Assembly (NCBI GenBank): GCA_037013685.1
Contig: CM072889.1
Coordinates: 8,565,976 to 8,629,975 of the forward strand
Reading direction: 5' to 3'
Source of the DNA: Acridotheres tristis
Taxonomy: Eukaryota > Chordata > Aves > Passeriformes > Sturnidae
DNA: 64,000 nt
Part shown: positions 38,691 through 51,096 of the stretch, one piece after another
Numbering within the stretch: the first letter of the stretch is position 1
How the letters are laid out: every line of letters starts with the position of its first letter
Notes under the pieces: generated by a model
Told to the model about the DNA's origin: nothing
Databases searched by the model: none
What the model saw: the letters and a program-made list of their open reading frames with translations, nothing else
Made by a program: the position numbers and the translations under genes

Positions 38691-41600
38691 ATGCACAGAG
38701 ATCTCTCTCATCAATTATCTTTAGATCTTAGGTTTTGGGTTTTTTTCTTTAAAATCTGTTTGTATTACACCTTGTTATCTGACCTCAGTGCTGTTGGTGG
38801 GGGCAGCATTTTATGGAATTAAAAGCAGGTCTGTTATTGCTGTAGGATGCTTTCTTCTGTTACTTTGGAGGCTTGACAGCTATGTCACGGGCTGGAAGGG
38901 TCAGGTCTCCTTCTGTTAAAGTAAGATGGGTTTGACTTACATGGAAGCATTTCTTGAAACAAGAAGAGCTTAGAAAAAAGCACCAGTACTGTGGCTTTGA
39001 TGATGCACAGAAACTTCTCAAGCCATCAAAAATACTCTTACATGCAGAGATGTGTGATTCCAAGGGTAGCTTTGTACAAATTAAACTTTGTGATTAAACC
39101 AACATACAGCATATGCTTTCTATAGAAAAAGTGGGGCTGGCAGAGATTGTTTTGGATGCTCGTTTTTAGCCATGTCAGTAGTTTGGAGTGAGGCTTTTTC
39201 AGATAAAGATTAATGAACAATTCCAAGGAACAAATGCTGTCACTAGGAATTCTTCACTACACAATTCAAATTACCACTTGGATTTTATCCACAACACACT
39301 GCTGGGAAAAGAAGCTTTGACATTAACTTCAAAGGAGGGGAGATTTTTGTTATACACTTAAATTTCCTAACACTCATTAATATTTTTTCCAACAGAAAAA
39401 CAGTTGTCTTGTATCTAGCAACAACTGCATCTTGCTGTCTCTGACTTTGTGAGGAATCATATACTGAACACCTGAAGTGATGAATTAAAAAAAAATCCTG
39501 GAGAGGACTGACAGTTACCAAGTCAATGTTGTCACTGCAGAAAAACACTGCAATGTTCACAGACCAAATTAAAAAGTATCCTTAAATATCAAACTGCATC
39601 TTGTGAATACCCAGACTTTCTAATAATTGAAAAGTATGAGGCAGAGAAAAAGTTCAAGTTCCAGAAACAATTTCAATAGGAGTATATGCCATAGAACTAC
39701 TGCTAGCATTGTAGATATACAGTAGACATACGGGAAGTGTAGCTCAGCAAAGCAAATGCAGTAGTATCATGTGAGAAAAGGATGTCAGAGAAACCAACAA
39801 ACTGACCCTATTCTTAAAATCCCCTATCAAACAGACAACAGTAAAAGTTCTAGTCAGCTATTTCCATCTGCCAGAATTCTGACAGTATCTCTGGAAAATG
39901 AAAGCGCTAATTTCAACTTGGACTTCTTGAAGTCACAAACAATATATATATATATATATACACATAATATATTTACAGCTGCAGAAGCCGACTGTCTAAT
40001 GAGCTTTCACACTGGGATAACTAAAACACTGTATCAGTCCCAGTAGCAGATTTTGTGAGGATTTCTTTCAGTAGAATCAGAATTAAGCTATGAGCAAAGT
40101 TTCCCCCTAAGAATGTGGGGATCATTATGCATATCCCAAACCTTTTACTTACTCTATCTCAGTGATTAACTTCTCTTTTTCTACCTGACCACTGCCTATA
40201 AGCAGGACTCTGGGAGGTCTTACAGGCTAATAGCTTAGGACTACTGAATTCAGCTACATTGGACATTAATAGGGGAAGGCCTGTTTACAGTTTTTTGAGT
40301 ATGAGGGATCTTGAGTGAGTTTCAACGCACCGGACACTAAAATGCATGTGCTTAGCACATTTTATTTAGTATCAACTAGTTACTAACTGCTTGCCACTGC
40401 TTCATCCCATAAACAAATCTGAAGGAAGGTTGTGGCAGTCCTTCCAAGTACCGATTTCTTCACCAGATTTTCCACTATCTTTATAGTCCATTTCTCTTAC
40501 TCACTCAAATTGCAAAGTACATGCAACGCACTGTATTTAGAGCCTAACTAAAACCAAGGGCTGCCCATGTGAAAAAGTTTGCCCTGCATTACACAGTTCA
40601 CAAATAAAGCACAAGACCTCCTGCCACGTAACTAAACATCTTATTATCTGCTGTTCTATCAGAGCCTTTCAACGCCTGACCACAAGGTCTCAGTGAAGTG
40701 TAGTAATTTCTGATTTACATCAGTCCATCTGTTCTTTTAGTTAACAGTTCACCCAGCTGTTTAAAGAAGATAACATCATTGAGCATTAAGACATACCAAA
40801 GTACTTGAAACACTCAAAAAGAATTCATATTGTGGCATATAGACCTTGATATATAAGTATTAAGTCCAGCAGCAACGTTAATTTCTTTTTGCTTTAGTAA
40901 GTTCAATACATTGTGTAGTGGTTGAAATCTTGAAAAACCAAAAAAACAAACCCAGTGGCGTTTGGGAACTGAAATAGGCTGCAAGAAGACAAAAATCAGC
41001 CACTGCAATCCAACAGAATTTTGCCATGAACAGTATATTTGAAGGCACATGTATTACTGATGCAGGGCAAAATGGCCTGTAGTACATTCAGTCACAAAGT
41101 GTAACAAGATAGATTTATTTATATTATTAAACCCAGTCTTCTGAAGGAGTAAGCCCAGCTGTCCATGTCCTACCTTTCTGCAGTTAGGAACAAAAAAAGA
41201 GAAGCTCGCTTTTCTAGGAAGACTAATATTCTTTTCTTCAGCCCAGTGGCAATTCTGCAAAATGAGCAATTTCTGGATCCACTTTCAACATATCTGCAAA
41301 AATATCTTCTGGTTTGGGCTGATTTGTTTTTCCCAGCACTCATAAATCTTTACACTGCATCAGCTGTCAGAGCCTTGCTCAGGATCATTACCAAGAGCAA
41401 CTGCCAGCAAAGCCTTACTGAAATCTATACCCTCAAACACAGCAAGAATTTTCCAATATATTTGGCATGGTTTCCAGAATACATTTCTAGAACAATATTT
41501 GTTTCCATGCAACTGTTGACTTTGCATGAGCATCTTCATCTTTGCAGTGTTAGCATTTAAAAGCTAATGTCTACACTGAGCAAGTGTGCATCACTAATTT

Positions 41601-44600
41601 AATGTTCTAAACAGCAAAATGGTGAATAAATCACTGGAATTATCACAAAAAGCATTTCTCATTTCAGTGTTTCATTTCTTCTTAGAGAAACAGCAGAAGC
41701 ACAATATGTTCTCAGTGCAAATATTTACAATCCAAGAATCTGGCTCAAATTTTGTTTGACTTCATCCAGGTATGTGTTGGAGAACAGTCTAAACTCTAGC
41801 AAATTTTAGAGGGATATGTTAATTTGAAATAGTTACTTTGAGCAGCTCAACATCTACTGCCTTGAGAGTGCTTTTGGCAAGGCATTTGCCATAGGGTTAT
41901 TCACATTTTACCCGGACAGAGAGCTGCCAGCCTGTTTTGTAGTGTCCCCACACCACTCAGAACTCAGACCTACAACACAAGTAGTAAAGATAAGGAAGCC
42001 ACAAATTATTTCTTGCACTTTTAATATCATAAGAACAAGCTATGAAAATTTCTAACAATAATAATAATAAAAGTTAGAGTAACCTGTAGGTTTGGGGGTT
42101 TTTTCCCTTGTTTTTTTGTTTGGTTCTTTTAGATTTTTTTTTAATTAAACTTACAAGAGGTATTAAACAATTTCAAAAACTTACAAAATACATTCAAGTG
42201 TGGAAAGTTATTTTACTGGTAAAACAGCATTTCTTTATAATGTGCTTTTCTCCAGACAGGTTAAGGAAGCATAGGCATATCAGAACAAATCATTCATACC
42301 ATCAGAACAAATCCCTTTTCTCCAACATAGGCATTTTAAATCCATTTAACTGTAGTATGCTAAAACAACACAGCAACAGAAAGCAGTGACTGCTATAGAC
42401 AATATAGAGAACATACACAAAAGAGATCTCTCAAGTCTTCAGTTGCTACAATTTCATATGTGGAAGTGCTTAGCTCTTCAGCTGGCTTTCACTGACTGGT
42501 TGCACAGGAGTAATTTGGTCTTGAACAAAAAAATGGAAGCATTAACTCCAGTTCAGTGTCTGGAGCAAAAACATAGATGCCCATTGTAAATTTTGGATAT
42601 TGCAGTAGAGTCAGCAATGGTCACACTAAACCAGCTGTATGGGTCTGTACAGAACAAAATTAAAGCATTTTTGTGTTTTCTGTTAATTTCAGCACAGAGT
42701 ATTAACAAGCAGCACAGAGCTAGTAACAAAGAGGGGTTTTTGTGCCATTAGTTACTCCATTGTAAAACAACCACTTGACCCTGATAGCTACATTCTCACT
42801 TAATATAATAAATAAAAATATTTTGCAAACCAGCATTTTCAGTTATAAAGAGCAAGAGCTAATTATGGTAGTACTGAATCACCCCAAGTAATCCTCACTG
42901 AAGAGGACAGAAATAGGCAGGAGTAACTGGCACCTCCCCGTAGCCTGAAGCAATTGTGTTCCAATAAAATTCCCTACAAAACCTCTGGGTATGCACACCA
43001 AGTCCTACTCCATCTACAGATCTTACTCAGTAAGAGTTTTAACTGAGTTTGTCCAGCTAGGCCAGTTAGTTATCTTCCTCAGTCATATTCCAGGTAGTGG
43101 TAAGGTTTTGTGTTTGGTCGGGCTTTTTAATATTAATTGCAAAAGGCAGATTTAAAAGCAGCTTGCATTTAAATAGCATGAAAATAATTGAGAATAAACA
43201 TCTGATTGACTGAAACATTGCCTCATATATTTTGAATCTTCTAGTCTGCCTAGAAAAAGCTTAAAGTTATTATACAAATTCAAACTTGGATAAAAATATC
43301 CAGTAAGTATATATTCACAGCACAAGCTTATCAGGTACTGATATAAGTGTGTGTTCTGGTGACCACCTTCAAAGTCCAACAAGCCAGTGCCATAGCTGCA
43401 CCCATTGCTGCATTTTAAAAGGCAAAACCTGTTTTGTGTATGCAAAGCAGATCTATAACACCATGTACACAGTCAACAGCTAGTAGAATACACCACGCCA
43501 GTGTCACAGCTCAACAATGCTGTACCAGTTACAGGCATTCTTAGGTTATGTTTTCTTTTCAATCGTGTAGAGGAAACACAAGTATATGAACATCACATAT
43601 TCTCTTAAGAACAACAGTAATTAAATAGAATGATCCTTTCTTTACTACATACAGAAATAATAATGTATTTACAATATTTACAGTTTTCAAAAATTCTGTC
43701 CTTGCACTGTTCTGCAGGAATTCAAATTCTTCAGCCTGAAAAATAGGTGCACACAATAGTTTTGACTATAAACAGCCTCTGAACAGAGGTTACTAATTCT
43801 AACTTACTGGTGAAAAGACTAGAGGGTCTGAAAAAGAAATAAAGTCACTCATTTCAGCTAAACATTCCATTGTTTGTAGGATTACATCGCAAACTACAGA
43901 TGCTTTAAGATGTTTCACACAAGTGAGATATTGCCCATTTTCAGTTTTCTCCATTTCAGTCACTGAACAAGTGAGCTGCAGTTATAACTACTTTCAGACT
44001 GCTGTTGTCATTGAAACAGGCTATGACAAAAGTTACAAGCTCCACTCGTGTATTTTCAGTTACAAGTAAATGTATGCTCAGGGATACAGCTACATTTTGG
44101 GTTTGTTTTTTTGCTTTACTCAGCTTAAAACAGAAATTCACCAGTTTGAAACAAAGCTGCTGATACTCAGATTTGCTCTTAAGTTCCAAAGTTAAGGTGG
44201 ACTCTCTTAACTTACAGTCTTGAAAGAAGTGTTTCAAAGCAGCTGTAAGCTTTAAACTACAAATTTAAAGCAAGACACACAAAAACCCCAGAATCAGTAA
44301 TTAAAGGCAATGTTTAAAAAGAACATGAAAAATACAGTAAAAATCTGCATGAGAGAAAGATAGTGTTAGTGGTGCAGAGCTGCTGTTCTCAATTGAAAAT
44401 AATGCAAGCACCTGTTCTAAGTAACAGTACTGATGAGAAAAATTGAAGGCTTCACAGTAATGCACACTTTCAGTGCCACTTTTAACTACGTTTCCTGAAA
44501 AGACAGAAAGGATTCAAAACTTGCAGACTTAATATGGGAAAAATAATCCAAACCGCATAGCAACAGAATGCAGAACCTAAAGCCAACAGAAAACTGAAAT

Positions 44601-45169
44601 TTCAATTCATGTATGTGACCTATTTCTAGGCTACAGCAAGGCTTCAAAAGAAAAATAATCAGTTTGAAGTCCTTCACATGCATGTGAAGAGTTACTGGCA
44701 CAGGAGCTCTGAATCATTCAGTATGCCCTACATATGAATCCATGGAATTAACAACCAAAGTCAAGGAAGCTCAGACCTAGAGGAAACCCAAAGATATACA
44801 GTCCTTTGGCATCAGAGAAGGTAAAAATTACCTTTCTAATGGATTGAGAGATTACAAATTTAGGAGCTGTATTTGCTCCTTTCAATAACAGTAGAAACCA
44901 TAGCAATCCTTCCCAGCCTCTTACAACTGGGAGTAGGGAGCTTTCTCACGCCACAAGCATCTTCTTCAAAAGAGAGAAGATGCTACTGTAAAAAGAGATC
45001 TTTTCAAGTTGAAAAATATTATGTTTGGTCAGAATTGTACATGAATAGGATTTTGTGTTCAAACAGAACAGTTTGAGCACTCAGCAGTGGCAGCATAGCT
45101 GCATGTAAGGCATTTTAGGAATGATTCGAATACAGCTCACTGCCTTTAGCACTTTACTAAATTCAAATA
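38691..45169. other. KCNE5-NXT2 intergenic region
   Basis: AT-rich; no gene recognised. A (TA)n microsatellite lies at 39940-39962. Part of the right side could be an extended NXT2 3' UTR (that gene is transcribed toward this region), since several minus-strand AATAAA hexamers occur, but nothing shows their use. The 131-codon plus-strand open frame at 41165-41560 shows no similarity I recognise and has no coding-like features. Confidence 0.65.
39940..39962. repeat. TA dinucleotide microsatellite
   Basis: About ten TA units followed by CACATA. Simple repeat. Confidence 0.85.
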
Positions 45170-45356
45170 ACACGAGCAACCTCTCACATTTTATTACTAA
45201 AGCTATTGTCACTGGAATCAACCCCAAAACATCTGTAGACCATCCATAACATCAGATGCAACACAAAGAGTGCGTGCATTCCCTGCATGGGAACAGCTGC
45301 CTGCACAGTGGACTTGTTGGTGCTGAATGAGAGGTCACTCCCCATGCCAGGCCCTG
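45170..45356 (-). other. NXT2: NXT2 3' UTR, minimal form
   Basis: Runs from the stop codon to just past the AATAAA on the minus strand at 45190-45195. Longer forms are possible. Confidence 0.5.
45190..45195 (-). terminator. NXT2: Putative NXT2 polyadenylation signal
   Basis: TTTATT on the plus strand reads AATAAA on the minus strand, about 165 bases after the NXT2 stop. Confidence 0.5.
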
Positions 45357-45535
45357 CTAACTGGCCCAGTCCTGGAAGCGGAAGCAGTCCCCGGCGATCT
45401 TCCACACGGTGTTGGTGGGGGTGGCCTGTGCCGTCAGTAGGAAGTTCTGATTGAAGTAGCGCTGCTTATCCCCATCAAATTTGACAGTCCCACTTGTCAC
45501 CACGAGGACTGTTGTCTGGCCTTGAGTAGCTTGCT
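45357..45535 (-). CDS. NXT2: NXT2 coding exon 4 with stop codon
   Basis: The acceptor CTTGTGAAG is weak in pyrimidines, but the join gives [10 protein letters not shown] in frame with the human protein. It encodes [20 protein letters not shown] to FRFQDWAS and stops at TAG 45357-45359. Confidence 0.94.
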
Positions 45536-48500
45536 CTTCACAAGGAGGTATGAAATGATGAAGAAAACAACTCAAACAAAGACTAGCAGGTAAAGAGGCA
45601 GGAAATGTACACAGAAGCTTGGATCAACTCTGGTTACACTGCGCCAGGCTAACAGCTGGGTACAGGCAGGGAAGTGCAGCTCTGGTGCAGAGTTTCTACA
45701 CAGACAGCGGTGGGTTCACCAACACGGCATGGCAATGGCTTTGCCATTTTCATCTCCTGCTCTTCATTTTAGAGCACTGACAAACACCTCCGTTTGTGCT
45801 TAGAATAAGTTCTCATTACTTGAGATATACACACATATAGATATTTAGCAACTTGCATATACTTTTCCCCCCAGTTATTAGAAATGTTATCTTTTTCACA
45901 GCAGAGCAAAACAAGTGTGTTTGACCACAGGCTTTTCCCTTACTTTTATACCCAAAACATCCTTTAGAAGCAATTCATTAATTTCTCCTATGTAAGCCTT
46001 TCTTTAGGAGCTGTTAATCAGAAATCTAAATAACTTACTTAATACCTATTCCAGATGTAAAGAAATCAAAGTACATACAGGTTATATGGCAGGTCAGTAC
46101 AAGAGGCCATAGGGGTCTCCCAAGCACAACATAACCTGGTAAGCCAGACTTTTTCCATACATGAAAATAGATCACATCTGAATATGATCTAAACAAAAAA
46201 AGTCCTTCAAATATTTTCCCAGACATGAAAAAAAGTGTATAGCTGCTCCATCTCTTGATTTGTGCTTTATTTAAGCACAATTTGACATTTCAACCCTCAG
46301 TATTTTCTCTAAAAGCACTATTATAATTGCTCACTTTCAATAGTTATAAAAAAATGAAAAATAACTAAATAAATTATAATACAACCTTACCGTGAACAGG
46401 CTGGCAGTCCAACACATTAACCTGGAATTCACTTGATGGCAACATTTCAAAAAACTTATTTAATTCTTCTTGCCCAGACACTGCATTTCCATTCCAAACT
46501 AATGTTGCTTTGTCCAAATACAGTCTTGTTAAAGCCTGAGTGATTATGAAAACACACATTTAGGAAAAACAGGCAGACATACAATGGACAACATACAAAG
46601 CTCACACTGTGAATTACTGATTTCTTCTGTTACTTTGACAGATAAAACACCTTCCTGACACAGTAGCTCCTTTTAACAACTAATGCTTCTGACCAAGAAT
46701 TAAAACTAACAAACACATTTTCCTTTATGAGTGGCACAGTGACTCACGCCTCAAATATTGATAATATCCCTTTAACAAAAGTGTCCTAGTGTGACGTTAT
46801 GGTGTTTGTATCTCAAATCGTGTGTTCTGTTTATGCTTGGTATTATGTCCTGTGCTTTCAGGACTGAATCTAAAAGTGAAGGTTTGTTTTGTCTTGTTAT
46901 CAGCTGGCTCACCTCCCCCATGGTCTGTGTTTAGGAGAGGCTGGCTCGCTGCTGGCTGGCGGGGCTTTGCTTTGCTTTGCTCGCTTAGCTTTGCTTGTTT
47001 AGCTTGCTTTGCTTTGCTTGAAACTGAATACCATCTGAACCTGTTCTGGATGGGGACCTGGGAAACACCAAGGAACACCGGGACTCTGCATTCTGTGACC
47101 TGCAGCAGTCATCCCCCAGCGCCGGAGACTGATAACTGGGCGACCACTCGCTGCAGAGACTTTCTGAGTTTGTCATCCCTTCAGAACGGTGAAAGAGTTT
47201 TTGTCAGCTGGTGTTGGGTTTTTTTTGTGCTGGGGAGTGGTTTCGCTTGTTAAATAAACAGGGTTTTTTTTCCACTCATCTCTGAGGAAATTCTTCCCGA
47301 ACCCGGTGGTGGGGGGAGGAGTCATGGGGGTTTGCTTTCTGGGGGCTCCTTCCAGAGGTTTTCCCCCAAAATTTGCCCTAAACCAGGACTAAAAGTAATG
47401 CCAGAACTGAAGCGATTGCTAACAAAAGGCCAGTGCTACCTTTCCACAGTAAGTTTATCACTGATTTTCTTTTTTTTTCTTCTGAGAGGGAGAGTGTGTA
47501 CACAACACAGTTTAGGTCGCGAAATTAAAATTTCAGGTTAATAAAAAGAAGTGAACAAGACTAGGAACAAGTGAAACTTGAAAAGGACAGCAGCATACCA
47601 GAACTTCCCAAATGCTTAATAAGCTACCACAGCTGAGTAACTGCCAACTCTCCTTTAAGGTGTTAACACATACCTGTACAATCTACTTATGTGCAAAGTG
47701 ACTGTGAAGTAACATGGGACTGCTGGTAATTTCACATAACAAATTGCAACTACAGTACATGTAAAATTCCAAAGGCTAGTCTCCAAGACACTTCAGGCAC
47801 TCTGAAGAACCCCAGAACCAAAAGTGGTAACTGCTATCGAAAGAAGTTTGGGAAAAAAGAAGTTAAATCCTGACCTCAAGGGAAAATAAAGCAAGTTCTG
47901 CTTCCCTATACTGACCAAATCCTGCACCTGTAAGACACAGCTGCACACCAACTGAATGAGGGTCATGAGAAGTCTAAGGCACTTTCTGAACAGCCCTTTT
48001 TATAGCAAGGCTACACAGGAGCACAAAATCCTCTGCAGGGCAGCCTGTGGAACAGCTGCCCTATTCTACCATGGACAGTATAGCACATGGTAACCAATGT
48101 TCAGTTGCTTTCTGTGTAATGACAGTTAGAAACGCAAACAAAAAGTGCCAAGACAGTTTTAACTACGGTCAAAACAGCTACATACCCTTCTTCTTTTGTC
48201 CATTGTCTCATAGTAAATGTTGACAAACTCATCTGCAGCTCTACAAGCTTGATCCACGTAGGTTTTGAAATCCTGGAGGGAAGAAATCGTATCAAATTTC
48301 TTTAGTTATGCAACCCAATCATTGACTCAATTTCTCCTGCAAGTCACTTTGACTGGTCTTTTCCATCCTCACCAAAAGATGACATCAAATAATGTTGAAA
48401 TTTATTCTAAGCTCCTTTTTACTACTTGCAGAAGTACCAGCTGTTAGGCAGGTGACAGTTTCAGCATTAGTTTTGAATGCTGATATATTTATTGTATTTA

Positions 48501-50347
48501 AATTGCTAATATTTACATTGGAAAATGGGCTACAGATGTTGCAGGTAGTGTGGTCATGCAATTATTCAAGGAAAACAGTTGTTGCTGTGATGGCTGTTCT
48601 GAAATAAAGGTAAGGAACAACACTTATTAATGTACTTCTGAGAATTAGCAAGAATCCCATCATACTGCCATCCAAGTCTCATTGTTTAACATACCTTTAC
48701 ATATAGAAATACATAGTAAAAGAGAGAACATCAACATCTGGATGTGTTCCTTCTAGTATCGATCAGTGCTACATACACAGGTCAAAACCAAACACTTCTC
48801 CCCACACCTTGTGTTTTCCTTATATCTCTCTACTTTCATTCATCCCCAGGTAACAGCCTTTGTTGTCCCACGACTGCACTGTGATCTCACTGGGTTATTT
48901 GCTCAGTTTGTTCATGTTTGGCCCTTGATCTCTTACAGACCCTGAACTGAGACATCCTGGAAAGGAGACTCTGAATTTCCTGTCCATACATCCATAAACC
49001 TGCATTTGGTTCTCTTATCATCAGTTGCTTAAAATGCTATTATTTATCATTATCCTATTTCAGTATTATAGGCTCAATATCTGCATCTCAACCAGTGCTG
49101 AACAATTTCACTGCTTGTATTTACTTGGCTGCTTTTACTGAATATATTCCAGAACCACCAGGAACTCATCCAGTATTAAGACAAGAAATATTCATAATCA
49201 GAGAAACCTTCAATCTGAAAAGTAACTAAGGCCTATCAAATAGTCCCTGTTTATTCAACAAAGCCAAACATGTTTCTGTGCACAATCCTTTCTCTCCCCC
49301 TGCAATGACACAAACTGCTCTTCATCTTCCTACCTTCCCCAGCAATTCCCAAAGTCACAGGTTAATGCCAATCCCAAAAAGTGCCCAGAGAAATTCTGGA
49401 GTCAGGAGTGTCAAACCTGCCCCTGGGAACAGAGACTGCAGCTCTGCCTGTTGTACCAGTGAGAGCAGGGGCCTGTGAGCCCTCAGCCAGCTTACACTGC
49501 ACACCAAACCTTCCAAACCAGCACCAAACATTCTCATTCAGCTCCCAACAGAGGGAATGGCCATGAGCTTGGGCAGTGGAGAAATATCAGGAGACTGGAA
49601 TGAGTTGTTGAGATCCCTTCAATGGAAGTCTAATAGGAAATAAGCTCCGTCGGTTTTGGCTAGTTTTTACAGCCATAGCCACCAAACAGTTTTAAACTCT
49701 GTGAAGAATTTAGGCTGGAATAAACTTCTGGAGGTCATCTGGTCCTAATCCCTTTTCAAAGCAGAGCCTACTCCAAAGGCTGATCAACTTTCCAGGTTGT
49801 ATCTGACAGCTCTGTGTCCTCTGTCCTGTCTCCTGCCACGTTTGGACATCTCCGAGGATGGAGACGGTCACAGTTCCTTCGGGTTCACCTACCTCACTCA
49901 AAAACCCTCCTTCGAAGCTTTTAACAAGAAAGCCGTAATTGAAAAAACCAACCAACCAACCCCCAAATCAACTTCTCGAAGACCCTGGGGGCAACTCCAG
50001 GCAGTTTCCCAACGCACACGGCTGCTGCTGACAGCCTCACTGAGCTCCTCTCTGCCCTAAGGCTCCTGTACGAAGACGCTGAAGCCGCAACACACGGGCC
50101 CCCGCCCTGCCCCGGGGACCCTCCAGAGGGTGGGAGGGACCCCTGCCCGCACCCCACGCTGAGGCACTACCGCTCTGCCCGTTCCGTCTCTCAAGCAGCC
50201 GGGACACTCTGGCGGCCTCCCCCCGCTCCCACGCCAGCCCTCTGACACGCAGCACCCTCCCAAGACGGACACCCCGCGCTCCCCTCTCCCGGACCACGGT
50301 TCCTGGCGGTTCCTGGACCGGCCCGGACTCACCACGGATGCAGCCAT
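45357..50347 (-). CDS. NXT2: NTF2-like nuclear export factor 2, four coding exons
   Basis: NXT2 (p15-2) is an NTF2-fold protein that pairs with NXF-type receptors in nuclear export of mRNA (family knowledge). Minus-strand coding exons in order: 50347-50333, 48272-48186, 46535-46391, 45535-45357; all introns are GT-AG and the frame is kept, giving 141 residues. Seen: MAASV then [74 protein letters not shown], and the end [13 protein letters not shown] ... FRFQDWAS. Length and sequence match human NXT2 (142 residues). The paralogue NXT1 is also similar (it shares FQDWAS and MLPSSEFQ), but [11 protein letters not shown], the split gene structure and the KCNE5/ACSL4 neighbours favour NXT2. It is convergent with KCNE5. 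Confidence 0.95.
45536..46390 (-). other. NXT2 intron 3
   Basis: GT-AG intron, AT-rich; no repeat or gene recognised in it. Confidence 0.85.
46391..46535 (-). CDS. NXT2: NXT2 coding exon 3
   Basis: Acceptor AATCACTCAG, donor GTAAGG, phase 1. It encodes [20 protein letters not shown] to LDCQPVH, including the conserved WNGN stretch. Confidence 0.95.
46536..48185 (-). other. NXT2 intron 2
   Basis: Holds the LTR listed separately at 46782-47390; the remainder is AT-rich and featureless to me. Confidence 0.85.
46782..47390 (+). mobile_element. LTR in NXT2 intron 2, antisense to the gene
   Basis: Begins TGTCCTAG and ends CCAGGACT, so the ends are near-inverted repeats with the final CA apparently mutated to CT. 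The 5-mer AAAAG lies on both sides (46777-46781 and 47391-47395), which fits a 5-bp target duplication. An AATAAA lies at 47253-47258 on the plus strand, and a (TTTGC)n-like stretch lies around 46965-47015. These features fit a 609-bp solo LTR in plus orientation, antisense to NXT2. The 143-codon open frame inside it is not a gene. I cannot name the family. Confidence 0.68.
48186..48272 (-). CDS. NXT2: NXT2 coding exon 2
   Basis: Acceptor CTTCCCTCCAG, donor GTATGT. 29 codons encoding [20 protein letters not shown] then YETMDKRRR, the first helices of the NTF2 fold. Too short to stand out as an open frame. Confidence 0.94.
48273..50332 (-). other. NXT2 intron 1
   Basis: The first intron after the five-codon exon. 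The part nearest exon 1 is GC-rich and belongs to the promoter island; the rest is AT-rich without recognised features. Confidence 0.8.
50333..50347 (-). CDS. NXT2: NXT2 coding exon 1 (five codons)
   Basis: ATG GCT GCA TCC GTG, then the donor GTGAGT. It encodes MAASV, aligned with MATSL in human NXT2 and MASV in NXT1. The reading frame meets exon 2 in phase 0. Confidence 0.88.
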
Positions 50348-50369
50348 GGGGCGGCGAGGCGGGAGGGCG

Positions 50370-50397
50370 CCGGAAGTGCGCTGTCCGCTACTTCCGG
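50370..50397. promoter_or_regulatory. NXT2: Pair of opposed ETS/GABP-type sites
   Basis: CCGGAAGTG at 50370-50378 and ACTTCCGG at 50390-50397 are inverted copies of the ETS core, separated by 11 bases and 23-50 bases upstream of the NXT2 ATG. Paired sites like this are typical of GABP-bound housekeeping promoters; use here is inferred. Confidence 0.6.
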
Positions 50398-50552
50398 CCG
50401 CACGTCCCTCTCCGAAAGCGTTCCGCCACGGTACCCTGAGGAGCGTTCTGCCTACAAACAAGGTCCGGCTGCGGGCGGGGCTTTCCTTCCAGAATCAGCG
50501 TTTCAAATCACTGCTGTTGGAAATCTCCCCAAAGAGCTGATACTAGGGAAAA

Positions 50553-51096
50553 TGAGCATGGACACTAAATAAAGGAAATTATATGATAAAATCATTCTGT
50601 TTAAAATCACCTTGTTATGTTATATTATGTGGTATTATGTTACATTATATTATGTTATGTTATGTTATGTTTTCCAAATAAGCTGTATCTTCTACCAGCT
50701 TGCAAAATCAGACTTCCCAATAGTCTTTCCTGCCTTTGTTTGATCAATGCTGCCTATCTCAAGGACCAGACTTCCAGAACTTCTCTGGTGGTTATCTGCA
50801 AGGACCCGATGGCTATCTGTGACTGATTATCACCCAAAGGCTTTGTGAATTTGTGTAAGGATGTTTATTCGACCGCCACTGCTTACCTGGCAAAATTATG
50901 ACAGCAAAAAAACCCAAAAATTATTGATTACAACGAGAAATCATAGTGTAAGAAGAGGCTGCAAACCAAGGTTCGGTGGAGTGTGGAGTGCACGGTGACC
51001 CCTCACGTTCCCCAGCGTGCTGCTTGCTCTCTCTATATCAAATAAAGCAATCTAAATTTTGCTGAATATTGAGACTTTTGTCTCTCATTTATAACA
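50553..51096 (+). mobile_element. LTR-like repeat, copy A
   Basis: Begins TGAGCATGGACACTA, contains a variable TTATG-rich stretch (about 50612-50670), and ends with ATCAAATAAAGCAATC, 'ttgctgaatattgagac' and TTATAACA. A closely similar copy lies at 59554-60071 in the same orientation. TG...CA ends and an AATAAA close to the 3' end suggest a retroviral LTR. I find no clear target duplication. It starts only about 200 bases upstream of the NXT2 ATG. Confidence 0.62.

Larger units (their letters stand above)
50040..50480 (-). promoter_or_regulatory. NXT2: CpG-rich NXT2 promoter and first exon
   Basis: A GC- and CpG-rich block surrounds the NXT2 start codon, fading into AT-rich DNA on both sides. 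It carries opposed ETS-type sites just upstream of the ATG and no TATA box, the usual form of a housekeeping promoter. The overlapping long open frames on both strands are a by-product of the high GC content. Confidence 0.7.

Noticed and set aside
41165..41560. 131-codon plus-strand open frame
   Set aside because: No similarity recognised, no Kozak or CpG context, and its composition matches the surrounding AT-rich DNA.
46822..47253. 143-codon plus-strand open frame in NXT2 intron 2
   Set aside because: It lies inside the LTR and includes its TTTGC-type repeat.
45357..50347. Assignment to NXT1 instead of NXT2
   Set aside because: Some residues agree with NXT1, but the [11 protein letters not shown] segment, the four-exon structure and the KCNE5/ACSL4 neighbours support NXT2.
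50037..50540. Overlapping open frames on both strands at the NXT2 start
   Set aside because: High GC content removes stop codons; only the five-codon MAASV exon joins the NXT2 frame.
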